From NCBI GenBank assembly GCA_001414485.1, contig LLEY01000020.1:372001-436000 (forward strand): a DNA stretch of 64,000 bases. Reading direction: 5' to 3'. Under the pieces are notes generated by a model. That model was given only the letters and a program-made list of their open reading frames with translations. It did no database searches and was not told where the DNA came from. The first letter of the stretch is position 1, and every line of letters starts with the position of its first letter. Source of the DNA: Calycina herbarum (taxonomy: Eukaryota; Ascomycota; Leotiomycetes; Helotiales; Pezizellaceae). Of this stretch, positions 43,001-55,291 are shown piece by piece. The position numbers and the translations under genes were made by a program.

Positions 43001-46000
43001 TAAATTGCTCCCAAACTTCAAAACGCGGCATATGTTTCACCCCTTTCCCTCATCTTTTATGTAAAGGGAGACCCTCAGGCACAATTTTCCAAAACCAATT
43101 GTACCACAGACCCCCTATTTCTCACACGGACGATCCAACAAGTTATATAAACAAAATCCCACCCCAATATACCCCCAATATGTTCAATTCATATGGTTTT
43201 CCTGTTCCATCCTTCTGCCCAGAGAATCGTTTGTCTCGTCTCGTCCTTTCCTCAACACATTGTGATCTTCCCTCGTATATTCTCGTCTTCTCAACAAATT
43301 ATCATGATCCTTTTCTTCTTCGAGTCTTTGTCATGCGTTTGTGACGTCTTGAGATTATCGGAGCTTGTAAGCCTTCGCTCGGAATATTGGATTTCGTCAT
43401 GCGATATAGCTCGTTGACTGGGCAGAGGAAGTATTTCGAGGAGAGGGAGGTAGGTTCGAGAAACGAAGTGGGAGAGGGTTCGAAGGAGGGGAGTGGTACG
43501 TGATTCCTATATCCTCTCCTCAATTAGCGTTTTTGTTTTCTTTTTTCGATTCTTCGTGAAGGGGTTCTCAACCTGAGCGATCTTTTATTCTCCATTAGCC
43601 AATTTCCCGGCAAAAGCCAGCACTGCTGTGCAAATTCCGTTTGTCCGCTAGGAAAAGACTGGCAGACAGGATACCCTATAATTTTGTTTCCTGTTTCCTC
43701 TTTTCGAGCCTTCGCATGAGAATCGCATTATACTATGTTCGAGTTCTTGAATTTTGTTTTGTTGAGGGCCACCAGTTCCATTTTCGGGACATGTTGTATT
43801 GGAGTTTGCTTTGGAAACTGCTTCAGCGGCGCCTCCAGTATACTTGAGCTCGTGGAGGTTCGTTCTGCTTGGACGTTGGGTTCTTCGGCCTCGAAAATCG
43901 GCGAGTCTGTGAACTTTGCGAGTGCGCAACGCAGAGCGTCAGGAGAATCATGTGTGTCGATCCGTTTCTCATGCTCTAAATTGTTCCAACATCTCGTTAT
44001 TTTCTCCCATCGTTCGGAAAGCGAAGGCTGCTGAAGGGATTCGTTTCATGAGGATGGAAAAGTACCGGTAGGCATTCACGGATTCTATTCTGTTATTTTT
44101 CCTTCACAAATCAGTAGTCTGTCAGAGCCTGGAGTCCAAGGAGGATAAGATAGTAAGAACGTTGGGGGAAACTCACCAACCCACCAACTCACCGCTGCGA
44201 AAAGGAAGAAGAATCAAAACGAAGATCCTCTGCCATTCCCCGAAGTCGAACTTTCGTCTCCAGAGTTGAGAAACCAAGGACTTCGGGAGAACCCAGAATA
44301 TGGGATTCGGGGTGTCCGCTGATGAAACTCATCCTCCAAACCAGAAAGCTAGAGGGTTAGCTTGAGGAGGTTTCGCTTCGACGAGTGAGCGAAGGCATTT
44401 GCAGATCCTGTTCCTTACGTCACAAGTTGGAACCAGGAAGCTGGGTGGTGTTATTCTGCGTCGCTCTCGGAAACGTTTGGGGCATGGCTCAGGGCGTTAG
44501 CCAGTGTCGAGTTCGATGGAGACGAGGGCATTCGCAGATCTCCAGGTAGGTTGACCAAATTGCTCGTCTCCATGGTTGGAAGACATCTGGCGCACAGTGA
44601 TCCAACGAGAGTTGATTTATCGATGAGGCATTTGCAAATTCAGCTTCGTTCTACCGTTCGGCGGAGGAGAAAGGCTACTTTTCGAAACCGGCACAGCGAA
44701 CTGCTTGTTCATGGAAACCAATACAGTCGTTCCTCGTCGAAAAAGGCCTCTGCAAATTCAATCATTCTCATAGTAGCATCAAATTCAAGAATGTTTTGTA
44801 ACGTCACGTCAAATCGAGTGCGATTTCATCAGGTTCTCGTTCTCACCACCGCCAACTCACAGCGTTCTGCAGAACTCTTTCCATGGTACGCTTATCTCTC
44901 TAACCCGGTTCTCACCCACACACAAGCCAAGGGTATATCTTCTTCCTTCTATACCCTATATTGCCTTTTAACTTATCATAGCAATGACTGTTAAGAATTA
45001 AACAACAGAGAATCTCGGTAAGAACAGTTTGGGATCAGCGGTTGCAACAAATTACGTGTTTATAGAGTTTTCAGGGGATGGGATAGGGCATGAACCACTA
45101 GACGAGCCGAAAGGAACTATACTATTTACGATCATTATTATAAGAACACATCCCCATTTTGCGGTTATCAAACTATTTCCACGAAACGGAATTAAGCGCA
45201 TACGTGTCTAGCACATTTGCCCTTGATGTCGGAGAATTAATTGATAACTCAGAAGGCCATATCAGGTCATCGATGACAATAACAAAACTTGCTGGCGCTA
45301 GGACGCTTTGGTCGTGTTTTGGCTCACTGAAATCAGATGAACATGACTAGTCTTAACAGCCTTCATTTTTGGCAACTTACGAGAAACTTAAGAGAATAGC
45401 AAGCCTGATAACTTTTCAAGGTGCTGGGGTTCAGAAAATCGCACAACACCATCGCTTGCAAATTGTGAAGAAAATCAAAAGGCTCTAGGCAGCCAGGTGG
45501 AAGTGGAGAAGCCCGCTTCGAAAATCGGAAAAGATGGAGAGGGAGACCACTTGGAACTCTTACCGTGTAATAGACAGGAGTCTTCAGTGCCCTCATGGTA
45601 GGTACTTAGGCGTGACCATGTAAACGAGTACCATGGAAACTTCGAACCAGTGGAAATCGAGATCTCTGCACAACACCAACACCGAACTTCAAGTGGCTCT
45701 GTCTTCAATCGATGAAGCTTTTCACTACTGCTCACTGGAGTACCAGGTAGAAGGGATCCCAACATGCAATCACGATTTGGAATAGATCCTCCCTTGGTAA
45801 TAGGAGAGCTCGTCACATGCTGGTGGTTGTTGAAGGCAATATGTCACCTCCATAAGAGGCCGCCCAGGCAAGCTTGCATCCCCCCACATGACGAAGAAAA
45901 GCAACCGCCCCAGCATTCATCACACCGCCGAAGATTTCGACTTCCGTATAATCCCTGCTGCTGCCAGCTTTTTCGACATATTTCTTCGTAAGGATTTCGC

Positions 46001-46650
46001 AAACATTTTGCTTACTGAAATGGGTTTCTTCGCGTGCGAACTGCTCAGTCATTTGAGACCATGTTCATACAAACTTTGTATGATAACCTTCTCTGTTAAG
46101 AAGTGCAAACTATACTTGAAATCCAGATATCAATAAATGTTCGCCGCGGGAATCGAGGGGTATACTCCATCTCTTATACTGTGAATGCATAAATCATGCT
46201 TTATAGGGTATAGGTGATGCAACACTACTGAAATGGGGGTATAAGATCGCCAGGAAGGCTCCGAGGGTTGGCCACAATTAGCAAGGTGCTACTGTTGGCG
46301 GGGGTTTATTATGCAAGACCTTCCTCGCCACATCGGAAATTAAATTTATTCGTGAAAGGCATGCCCCAGGATTGCGAGGCGGTCTCTATCTGGAGATCTA
46401 GCCAATCAAAGGTCCCCGGTCAGCGATTAAGCGGGTACGAGGCGGCTCAGAAAATAGAAGGTGTGGTCTTTGGCAATCTACTCAGACCATGTGACGCTTT
46501 TGTGACGGCTGATAGCTTTGATCTTGCTGGGGGATTTCTAGAAGATAACGGAGGTACGTCTTCCTCTACCTCTTTAGGAATTGATTGTAACGGTACGGAA
46601 CCGAGGGAAGCCACCGTTCCAAGATGGCCCATCTAACGCAAGGGCCCTTG
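43001..46650. other. Gene-free region with a weak four-copy repeat
   Basis: Open frames here are short, overlap on both strands and match nothing I recognise. Related GAGG(C/G)CATTTGCAGATC-like words recur near 44,393, 44,523, 44,626 and 44,745 at 103-130 bp spacing. The region could be decayed or transcribed without coding. Confidence 0.45.
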
Positions 46651-49600
46651 TATCTTCTTGGACCGGTTCGACAGACGATGGTGGCGATTTTAGGGTTGAC
46701 TCGGTTCGTTACCATTGTTGCTCGCATTTGATGACCGGCTCCATGAGCACCTCATAAGCATGGAGCATATCTGAGCTTCGTGGTGTATTCTTACCGTCTG
46801 GAGTGGTACATCAAACACAAGCGAGCTGAGCTCCCTTGACGATGTTCACCTGCGGGCATAGTCGTGTCGTTCCATGGGAGAAGATTCATATGAATAATCC
46901 TGATGTCTGATATATGTTATATTTCACTGACACTCTTAAGTTGGATAATAACACAAGATCCAAGAAACGTAACAAAAAACTAAGATCAGACAGGTAATTC
47001 AGCTGCTGCTGATAAGTTGATTTGATATTGCGTGGTGAGAAATGACTAGAAGAGTTAGATGTCTGGAGGGAAATTAGTAAATAGATAATGTAAAGTAAAT
47101 TTGGTCAGTATTGGAATTGAGACTCTTATGTGTTGTTGGAAGGCGCTTTGAGATCCAACTGAGATATATTGTCGGAGGATAGAAACTGATAGTCTACGAG
47201 ATGTCATTTCTCTCATAGAAGCTGCCAAGCTCTTTGGTCTTGAAGTTGGGAATGATGATTCTATATGATGTGGGATAAGTAGCATGTGGGTGTATTTGGT
47301 GACGAGTCCGCATGCTGGTCGACGAACGTGGCAACCTCGTTGTGTGTCTAGACTCTACAGTACACATAGTTTGGTTTGTGTCACCAGGTGTGAAACCGAG
47401 TCGGAGATAATATGGGCGCGCTATCGATAACTATGTCTTGTAGTTATCCGCTATCAAAACGGTTGGAATCCTGGGTGCATGGCCGGAACGTGCCAGCCTT
47501 ACAGGCAAATCGTCCATTTGTTGGCTGAATAGCCTCTTTATTGGCAGCTCGTGGATTCGCAACTTTCCTGAAGAACTCACAAGTCACGATGGTCTCAATC
47601 GTGCAATCGGTTGGACAAATTCCCCCTCAGGGCATGCTTAACCAGCGGCTTGTTACATCATGAGGACATCGTCACAAATGCCTGTCGTGCATGCGCACAC
47701 CACTTTCTACCCCCGGTAACATTGCCGTTCTCCGCCGTGCTGGCGCCATCCAATGCCCGAGAACCGACCAGGGGGCCCAAGTAAGAATTCGGCTGTCTCG
47801 GTTGTGGTGGTTCTCCTTCGGAACAACGTTGCGGGAGGCGCTAGTAGCTAGTTGGAAACTGAATGGGGAAGTAATTCTTGAATGTGCAACATCACTGAAG
47901 CAACGTGCCTGAAAAGAGACTTTTGCATTGCTTCAGTTGCAAACGAGAGTGTTTGAAGACACGCGCTTGCAAAGCGATGAGGAGGCTGTGACATATCAAA
48001 CTTCTCAAAGTGGCGTTGTTATGCATTGTTACCCAAAGGGTTAGGTGATCTATAGTTATTGCAGAAAGATAGTCCACAGTCCTCAGGCCTAAACAATCTC
48101 GGGGCGAACTATGATCCGGACCTGCGTACCTGCAGGCGTCAGGACTCAGGTCACGTTGAATTGATTTCAGATGCAGGCAAGTTCTTTCGTGACGTCCACC
48201 TTGTCAGGACTTGTCATCGTGCTGTATGCCCGAGGAGTGCGATGCAACGAGGATCAATGACGGGGTTTGATTTCGAACCACCCAGCACTTGACTTCTAGT
48301 CACTGCGTTCAAGCTGTGATGTTCGCCATATTTTCCTCGTCAATTTCGACCTCGTGTGGTATAGATCTCACCATCAAAGGTGTGAATGTGGTAGAGCCGT
48401 TGAGAAATAAGCATGATTTCCAGTGACAGCTTGTCGGATTTTGACAAGCTTGAGGATAGTGGTCGATAAGAGTCAGACTATAGCAGACGTCCACCTCTCT
48501 TATTCTCAGAATCATTACGTCCCGTGAAGTCCCCCCTGTCGACTCCCTGACCGTTGGCCAAGGGGTCTCGCCGGAGGCGATCGATGATTGCCTTCGGATG
48601 ACTTGACATCCAGATTTCAGAAGTGCCAGGTCAAGTCAACGGCGATCCTTCGAGAAGTTCAAAAGACAGGGCTTTTTGACATCGTGCGCGAGCAGGTGGA
48701 CCAAGCGTTGGTCCCAATGTATTCGTTTGGGCTTCGAATCTGCTTCGAAAGTGATCACCGTGCTGATGGGCGCAGCGACAGGGCATAATAAGCTCAGATG
48801 AATAGGATGAGCACGGGTTCCTCTGAGGGGTTTTCAACCTCTAACGAGAGAAAAGTAGATGAAATTAAGTCGCAAGTTACCGGATATTACGGATCTTGAT
48901 GAAGAAGAGTGCTGACTCGGGAATTTATTCTGATATTGCCAGGTTGGGTGATTTCTTGCTCGCTTGTAAAATATCCCCGAAAGGCCCCGCTGGAATTCAT
49001 TGCCGACTCCTGAAATACTGTGGGTCTGCTGCTGCATGGTTCTCCTGCAGGTCCAATTAGTGTGGAAAATCCCAGGCAATAGTATAACCCCGCTGTCGAT
49101 ATCATATATCAAAACCTGCTGCCGTTCCGTACTGCATGCAAATCATCTGGACACCCGTAGAGAGTGAGTAAAATGGCGAAGCGACTTCTTAGCCCCCAAA
49201 ACATGGCTTCGCTGCTTCGTCTATTACTCGTATGGTATGCGAATTGGTGTATTATTGATGATGGTAACGGCAATGCTACGGAATATGAACTACTCCTATC
49301 TGTAATCACGGTTGTCTGACAACTTTGGGTTCGAAAAACCTGGAGTGAAAACCGGATACAATAACCGGCCCGGTAAAGAATAGTGTTTGGAGATTGTCGC
49401 ACTGAAATCTTGAAGTTTTGATGCATTGATGAAAATGCAATGTTCACAACGAGGTCACCGCGTGCTTTGGGGGAACCGATAAGAACCCGCGGAAATACGA
49501 GTACGTAGTTTCAGGCCAGAGAGTGTTTATTGAAGTTGAATGATGTGCTGTCTGCGATTTTGAAGGCTTGTGGGGTCTACTGGGGCATCTCCAGTTCCAT

Positions 49601-52600
49601 ACCGTGTTATATCTGCATGCTTACATCTGCTCTTTCATCCCCAAATGTTGCAAAATCTTTTAAACGACCTTTCGAAAGAGAAGTACTCCGTAGTGAGGGC
49701 AAAAAAGGGTCGCGAGTTTGTTGGTGGGATTTTCCGCAGGAGTGGACAGCTGTGGAAAACCAGTAAGAGTACCTGCATTTTCCAATGAGGCTATTTGCTG
49801 TTTGCTGCGAATTGAAAGAAGTCTGGCAGTCTGCTATCTCCTCTAAACCATGTCGAATACGCACGGATGTCGGTACCAGCGAGCGTAACAGCTCCGCATG
49901 GCAGGGCATATCCGAATTGGGGGGCCACGGAAGTTCATTTCTGGCAGCTGGCATCTGCACCTCGACCACATCTGTCCGAGGGAGCTGGTGGGCGCGGCAA
50001 AAAAGTTCAACGGATCTCCCATCTCGCAGAATAAGCGACCCCTGGGCCCTGATATTGAATTTGAGGCACAAGAGGCCGGGGGAGGATGATTTGGACAATC
50101 TCCATCATCAGTCAGCGCTGAGAAGCTTGTCGATAGGGGGTGCTAGCACATGGCACCAGAAGAAGATGGAAAAGCGGTGGATTCAATACCTGGGAGATAT
50201 CAGGGGGCGGGCGTGTGGATTATTGTTGAAGAACTTGGTGATGGTGTTGTGGTGTTGTAAGTTTCTTGCTCAGATGTCCAACGCTTTTGAACTCCGTACC
50301 AAGCATTTTCCCCTCGAACCCCTGACCTACCAGTAGCCTCGATGCGGTTCCCCTCCGTCTCAAATCTGTCGAATCTCGATTGATGCCCCAGGCCAGCCCG
50401 ACCCCAAATCCCAGGCGGCGAACGACCTCCCTCCAGACCAGAGTTCGTCGCCCAACAACATCACCCGCGCCTAAGAACGACGACGGCCAACCCCCAACCC
50501 CTTCCTCCCCTCCAGCTTCTAGCCTCCAGGGCCTCATTCACCCATTCACTCAGTCCTCTCATCCATCAGCCCAGCGGCGCCGCAGCGAGACAAGGAACCC
50601 GGATGCCAACTCTCTCGTCTCCAGACTTGGACACGATGCAGCTCACCGTTGCCGCACCGCTGAAGCAGCTCGTCCACCAAGACTCAGGACCCCCAGGCAT
50701 CTCGCCCCCCTGGTACGGTCCTTTCCCCTGGCAGCTGCCAGCCCTTACCAGAGTTCTGACCATCCTTCAACCCTCCTAACCCGTTCAAGCCGGCCATCCT
50801 GGGTACGCTACACGATGAATGCCTGTCCGGTGTGATAATGTGGTGGTGATGCGCGTGGATTCAGATGCAGAGCATCAGAGAGCTCGCCCCATCCTCTTTG
50901 GGTGTCCTTTTGAGCGGGTTCGTAGACGATGAGCCGTCCGCCCTCCAGGAAATGTCCGCATTGGGCGAAGGGCGTTGATGTCAGGGCGGGAGGAGGGGGT
51001 TCGTGGCTATAGAGGAGCTATAGAGGAGCTATAAAAGCCGTGTTATGATATTGATATCAAAAAGTTACCCTGGCGCTTCTCCGGCAGCGTCACCGACGTG
51101 CTGCTCATTTCTGCTCTGTTCTGCCCTGGTCTATCAGAGTTCGCACCACACAACACCTGGTTCAACGGCGTCCGAGCTTACTATTGCCTCCCTGGAGCTT
51201 AATGGATTATCTTTCAACCGTTCAAGGCCATCCGACCTGTCAAAGTCCCTCCCTGGTGGACCTCGTCTCCGTTCTACGGCACTTTTCGTTCTCTGCCGTT
51301 CTTGTTGAGCGTGGATGGGCATCAGGTTCGTCACGACTCTTGCCGAGCCCTAACGCCGCTCAGTGAGCAATGAGCGAGAGTGAGCCTGCGTGGCCTGCTT
51401 GGACGAGGTCCAGGATGAGGATGAGGACGAGGACGAGGACGAGGAAGTTGGTGGTGCAAAAAACATCACCGTGGCTGCGTGATCACGATTTGATCTATAT
51501 TGCCTTGTCTGGAAGCTACTGCAGAGGTACTGCCGTTCAGGATACGATAAGTACACGCAGTACATAGAGTGTACCCCTCTATACCTCGTACCTGGTACCT
51601 ACAGACCCCTCCAACGGCTGGTTCAGTGGTCCAGCAGACATTGTCCATTTCTTCTTCTTTTCTTGCTCAATACGTAAATATACTCCGACCGGGACTCCAT
51701 ATTTCGTACTAGCATTTCCTCTTCTACCCAGTGCCCCTTTTGCCAGCTTCCCCTACCTCTATTTCACAAGCCTGCGTAGATCATCAAAAGTGCAAGGTTG
51801 GGATGAGGTCGTGGCAAGGTCTTTTCTCCGAATCCACCGCCAGCACGTCCCCAACTCTCGTCTCCTCATTTCCTTTCTGTTTGCCGCAAACGCTGGCATA
51901 AAGCCCATGCCAGACAGACGTCCTGTAGCAGCTATTCCCAGCACATATTTCTAGCACCTAGCACAAACTCATACCCAGGATCCTTTCTCCCACAGTAGAT
52001 CCTTGATACAGCTGGTTCCTGACCCTCCTCACCCTCGCACTCATCATCATCTCAGCCTTCTGGTTTTGGAACTTCAAGCTAGCTCCCCTACCTCTACCCT
52101 ACCTAGTTCCCCCTCCCCTCGTCTCAAAAGAGTCAACATCCTTGGGACCCTGACAGAGCTGCTTAAACTTAATCCCCTACCTACCGCCGCCCATCATATT
52201 ACATACTCTGTACTCTACCTAGTTACCTGCTCCTACATCCATCCATCGAAAGCTGCAACCACCCTTCCAACATCCTTCCACATACATACCGTTTCCAGTC
52301 ATCGACACATTCTCTTTGCAACTCTTCCTTCCGCCCGCGACAACGACAGTTCCCAAATTCTCCGTCGAACGGTCGATCGCCCAGTTCCCCGTCTCAACGC
52401 ACAGCGGATCCCACCGTCCCGGGAAAGCCAATCGTCACCAAATACCATCTTGCTACATCACATTCGTTCATCCTGGCCCAACAGCTCTAGACTTTTCCCA
52501 ATCCGTTTCCTCCTCTTCCCTTTCGACTCTCTGCAGCAGATCAACTCAATTCAGCTCCCGCTTTTGCAACCTCCGCATTCGACTCTCGTACACGCTGTAC

Positions 52601-53587
52601 ATAGAACGCTTCGTGTGTATGCACCCTGCCCCGCTGTGCTGTGTGAGGTGAGGTTGGGCGCGGGTGTGGACGACCAGTCTCCTGTTAGCTGCTAGTTCTT
52701 CTTTCTCGCTGTTGCTCTACTGGCTCCCTCCCCCAAAATTCTCGCCATCTCGCCAATCAACTCTCCGTCACCGGCTCCAACATCTTCCACACTCCCCCAT
52801 TCTCTAATCAATCCGCCATTCCCCTCACCAAGCCAAGTCCAGTCCTTCTCCCCCCGCGTTGTCTGACAGGCCCTGTCAGCACCACTGCCCATCGTGCTTG
52901 CCCTAATCAAGGACGGGTACACGACAAGTAGCACTCGCAGCCACCAACCGGACCACCATCGCTCTTTTGGTCAACCTCGAGAGTTCCAAGTTGCCTTGAA
53001 GCCAGAACACCCCTTGAAGCATTCTCCGGACGATCAGCCTTGCGAACCTGCTGGGCATCCTACTGGTCCTTGTCTCGACTTTACATTGGTTCACACCGTT
53101 CTCGCTGATTAGCAAGGCTTGCTGCAGATACCTCGGAGCATTCCGAACAGAGCCTCCAAAAAAACCGTCTTCTCAAACTTGGAAACTCTCAGCGCCTCCC
53201 TTCTGCTGGTTCAGATCCTTACCTTAGCTTCGAACTACTCGGAACCATATACGCCATCAGACCGCCCCAAAATCAAAGCGTAGATCCAACCGGGTTTGTC
53301 TGCAATCTTCAAACGGTTTACAGAAGATCCAAGTCCCCGCGAAAGTCCTCTTATGACACTATTTTGGGTGGTTATGCAATATCAAAATTCTCTCTGATAG
53401 ACATACTCCCTACCTCATGCAAACTATTAATCCACGCCTCGGCCGGTCATTATCTGGTTATTCTAGCCCATATCGATCTTATAATCCGGCCGGGATCCAG
53501 CATACACATATCAAGGGAACCCTTCCATCACCATCTCCAACTCCACCATCTATAATAGCAAGACCAGTGTTGAGCACTGCTACCTCT
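46651..53587. other. Long upstream region of vosA
   Basis: Seven kilobases without a supported gene precede vosA. From about 50,350 the sequence is pyrimidine-rich, like fungal 5' leaders. Open frames in it (for example 49,785-50,336 and 52,003-52,695) are low-complexity or overlapped by opposite-strand frames. A GAGGAC/GAGGAT microsatellite lies at about 51,411-51,446. A TATA-like site is listed separately. Confidence 0.5.
51007..51037 (+). promoter_or_regulatory. Candidate TATA box behind a tandem CTATAGAGGAG repeat
   Basis: CTATAGAGGAG occurs twice in tandem (51007-51017 and 51018-51028) and is followed directly by CTATAAAAG. It sits about 2.55 kb upstream of the vosA ATG, at the boundary where pyrimidine-rich leader-like DNA dominates. 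If it is used, vosA would have a very long, probably spliced, 5' leader. Confidence 0.3.
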
Positions 53588-55291
53588 ATGAACACCGTAC
53601 AATCTACCCACCAGTTCGCGGATGCGGCGACCGCCAGAATACAGGGTTTGCGAAGGTTTGTTTATCCTTTAGGAATCCTCTTCTCCACCTCCGCTAAGAT
53701 TATATTCATTAGTGAACATTGCCAGCTTGTCATCAGACAACGGCCAGAGATTGCAAAAGTTGCTGTTGGCAAGGAAAAAGGTCAGTTTCTTCTTCTCTTT
53801 CACAAACAAGAGAGGCTAATTTTAGATTTTTAGACCGCAAACCTGTCGACCCCCCTCCAATAATCCAACTGAAGATATCTCCCCAATCGGATCCTGCTCA
53901 GAACTACCTACAAAGTACGAAACCTTTGTTGCCTCATCAAAGATCAATTTCGCTAACCTGCTTCATTTAAAGGTCCATACTTTTTCATGTCATGTAGTCT
54001 CGTTGGCGCGCCAGAAAAGGGAGTGCCTTCCGGGCCTTTGGGGACTGCCTTAGCAGGTACTCTAGTGTCTTCTCTCCACAGATTGAAGGACCAAAGCAAC
54101 AACGACGGTGCATTTTTTGTTTTTGGAGATCTATCAATAAAGATCGAGGGTACCTTTCGGCTTCAATTCAACTTGTACGAAATGCGCGACAAGGAATGCT
54201 TCCATATCCAATCCACTCAGTCAGAGCCATTCATTGTTCACCCCCAAAAAACATTCCCTGGAATGGCGGAATCCACCTTTCTCACACGGTCCTTTAGTGA
54301 CCAAGGGGTTCGACTAAGGTTGAGAAAAGAGCCCAGGACTTTGCTCAAGAAACGAGGTCAAGGTTCTGATGAGTATGAATCGCGGTATCGGGGTTCACAG
54401 CAACAGAACCGCCAACCAAGCTATACCATGGAGCGACCAGGACCGGGACCAGAAATTCAAGATCCAACACGGCAAGCCCAATCCGAACATACCGAGCAGA
54501 TCCAGCTCCCAATACACACACAGGGGCATCCGTATGAGCATCGTGCATCAATAGGGCGCGGTTATTCCCACCAGTCCCAACCATCCTCGGTCTCTATGGG
54601 CTCTTATAGCGACGAAGCACCGAACAAGCGTCCCCGGACGGGTTCTGAACACAGCTCCAATTACAGCCAGCAATTCAGTCCCCAGGAACAGTTCGCACCA
54701 TCAAGAATGTATGACCAGCCAAGCTACGGGAACACTTTTCCTCAGCAGCAGGTAGGAGGATATGCGTATACGTTTGCATCTCCAGTGTCTTCAAGTATGT
54801 CCTCTCGTGATCTGTACTTCTCACAGCGGCTCAATACTCAGGCAGGCAACTCCCCCTCCTTCGATACGAGTAGTCAGAGATCACCACACTCTGCAAACTT
54901 CCCTCCTCAACAACCGCAAGCCATGCGCTACCAACAACCCCCTCTAATGGCAGTCTCGCCCACTCAACGAGGGACCCAAAATTCTTCCTTCGATCAGTAT
55001 GCAATTAGTCCGAGAGCACAAGTCGCCGCTGGTCTACAGCCAATTAGTATGGCCCCGCCCACATACGGAAGGATGAACACTAGCCCGACAACATACGGAC
55101 CTATATCTCCGTTGACTTCAGTTGGGAGAAGAGATTATGGCTCGGGATCTTACCCAAATCCGATGATGTCAGGGCCAACTATCGATACGAATTTAATGTC
55201 AAGTACAAGTCACATAGCAACCACAAGTGCGCCTGGACAAGGACAACTGCACATACAAACAACTAGGGGGTTGGAATCGCCCCCATATTAA
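53588..55291 (+). CDS. vosA: Velvet-family regulator VosA
   Basis: A velvet-domain DNA-binding regulator; in Aspergillus, VosA (alone or with VelB) controls spore maturation, trehalose content and repression of development. Exons 53588-53655, 53713-53780, 53834-53914 and 53973-55291 give 511 residues. The velvet domain spans about 24-195: [20 protein letters not shown], then [71 protein letters not shown] and [20 protein letters not shown], ending [11 protein letters not shown]. The [15 protein letters not shown] form is what separates VosA from VelB, VelC and VeA here. The C-terminal 300 residues are Gln/Ser/Pro-rich, as in known VosA activation regions, with a possible nuclear signal NKRPRTG at about 290-296. 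The three short 5' exons encode the start of the domain. A very large gene-free region lies upstream. Confidence 0.92.

Noticed and set aside
42766..43014. Minus-strand frame with a hydrophobic start (GAIYALFTACALGFVMGNIL)
   Set aside because: No ATG in frame, all three minus frames are open through the same segment, and no family was recognised; possibly chance.
46268..46636. 122-codon plus frame
   Set aside because: Starts with TTG, has no in-frame ATG near the beginning and no recognised relative.
49785..50336. 183-codon frame upstream of vosA
   Set aside because: A 163-codon frame runs opposite through the same bases and neither looks like a known protein; treated as non-coding leader or promoter DNA.
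50380..50835. 151-codon Pro/Ser/Arg-rich frame
   Set aside because: Composition follows from CT- and CA-rich DNA; no domain and no intron evidence.
52003..52695. 230-codon frame in the vosA leader region
   Set aside because: Pro/Ser/His/Leu-rich translation of a pyrimidine-rich tract, starting without a convincing context; low-complexity leader sequence.
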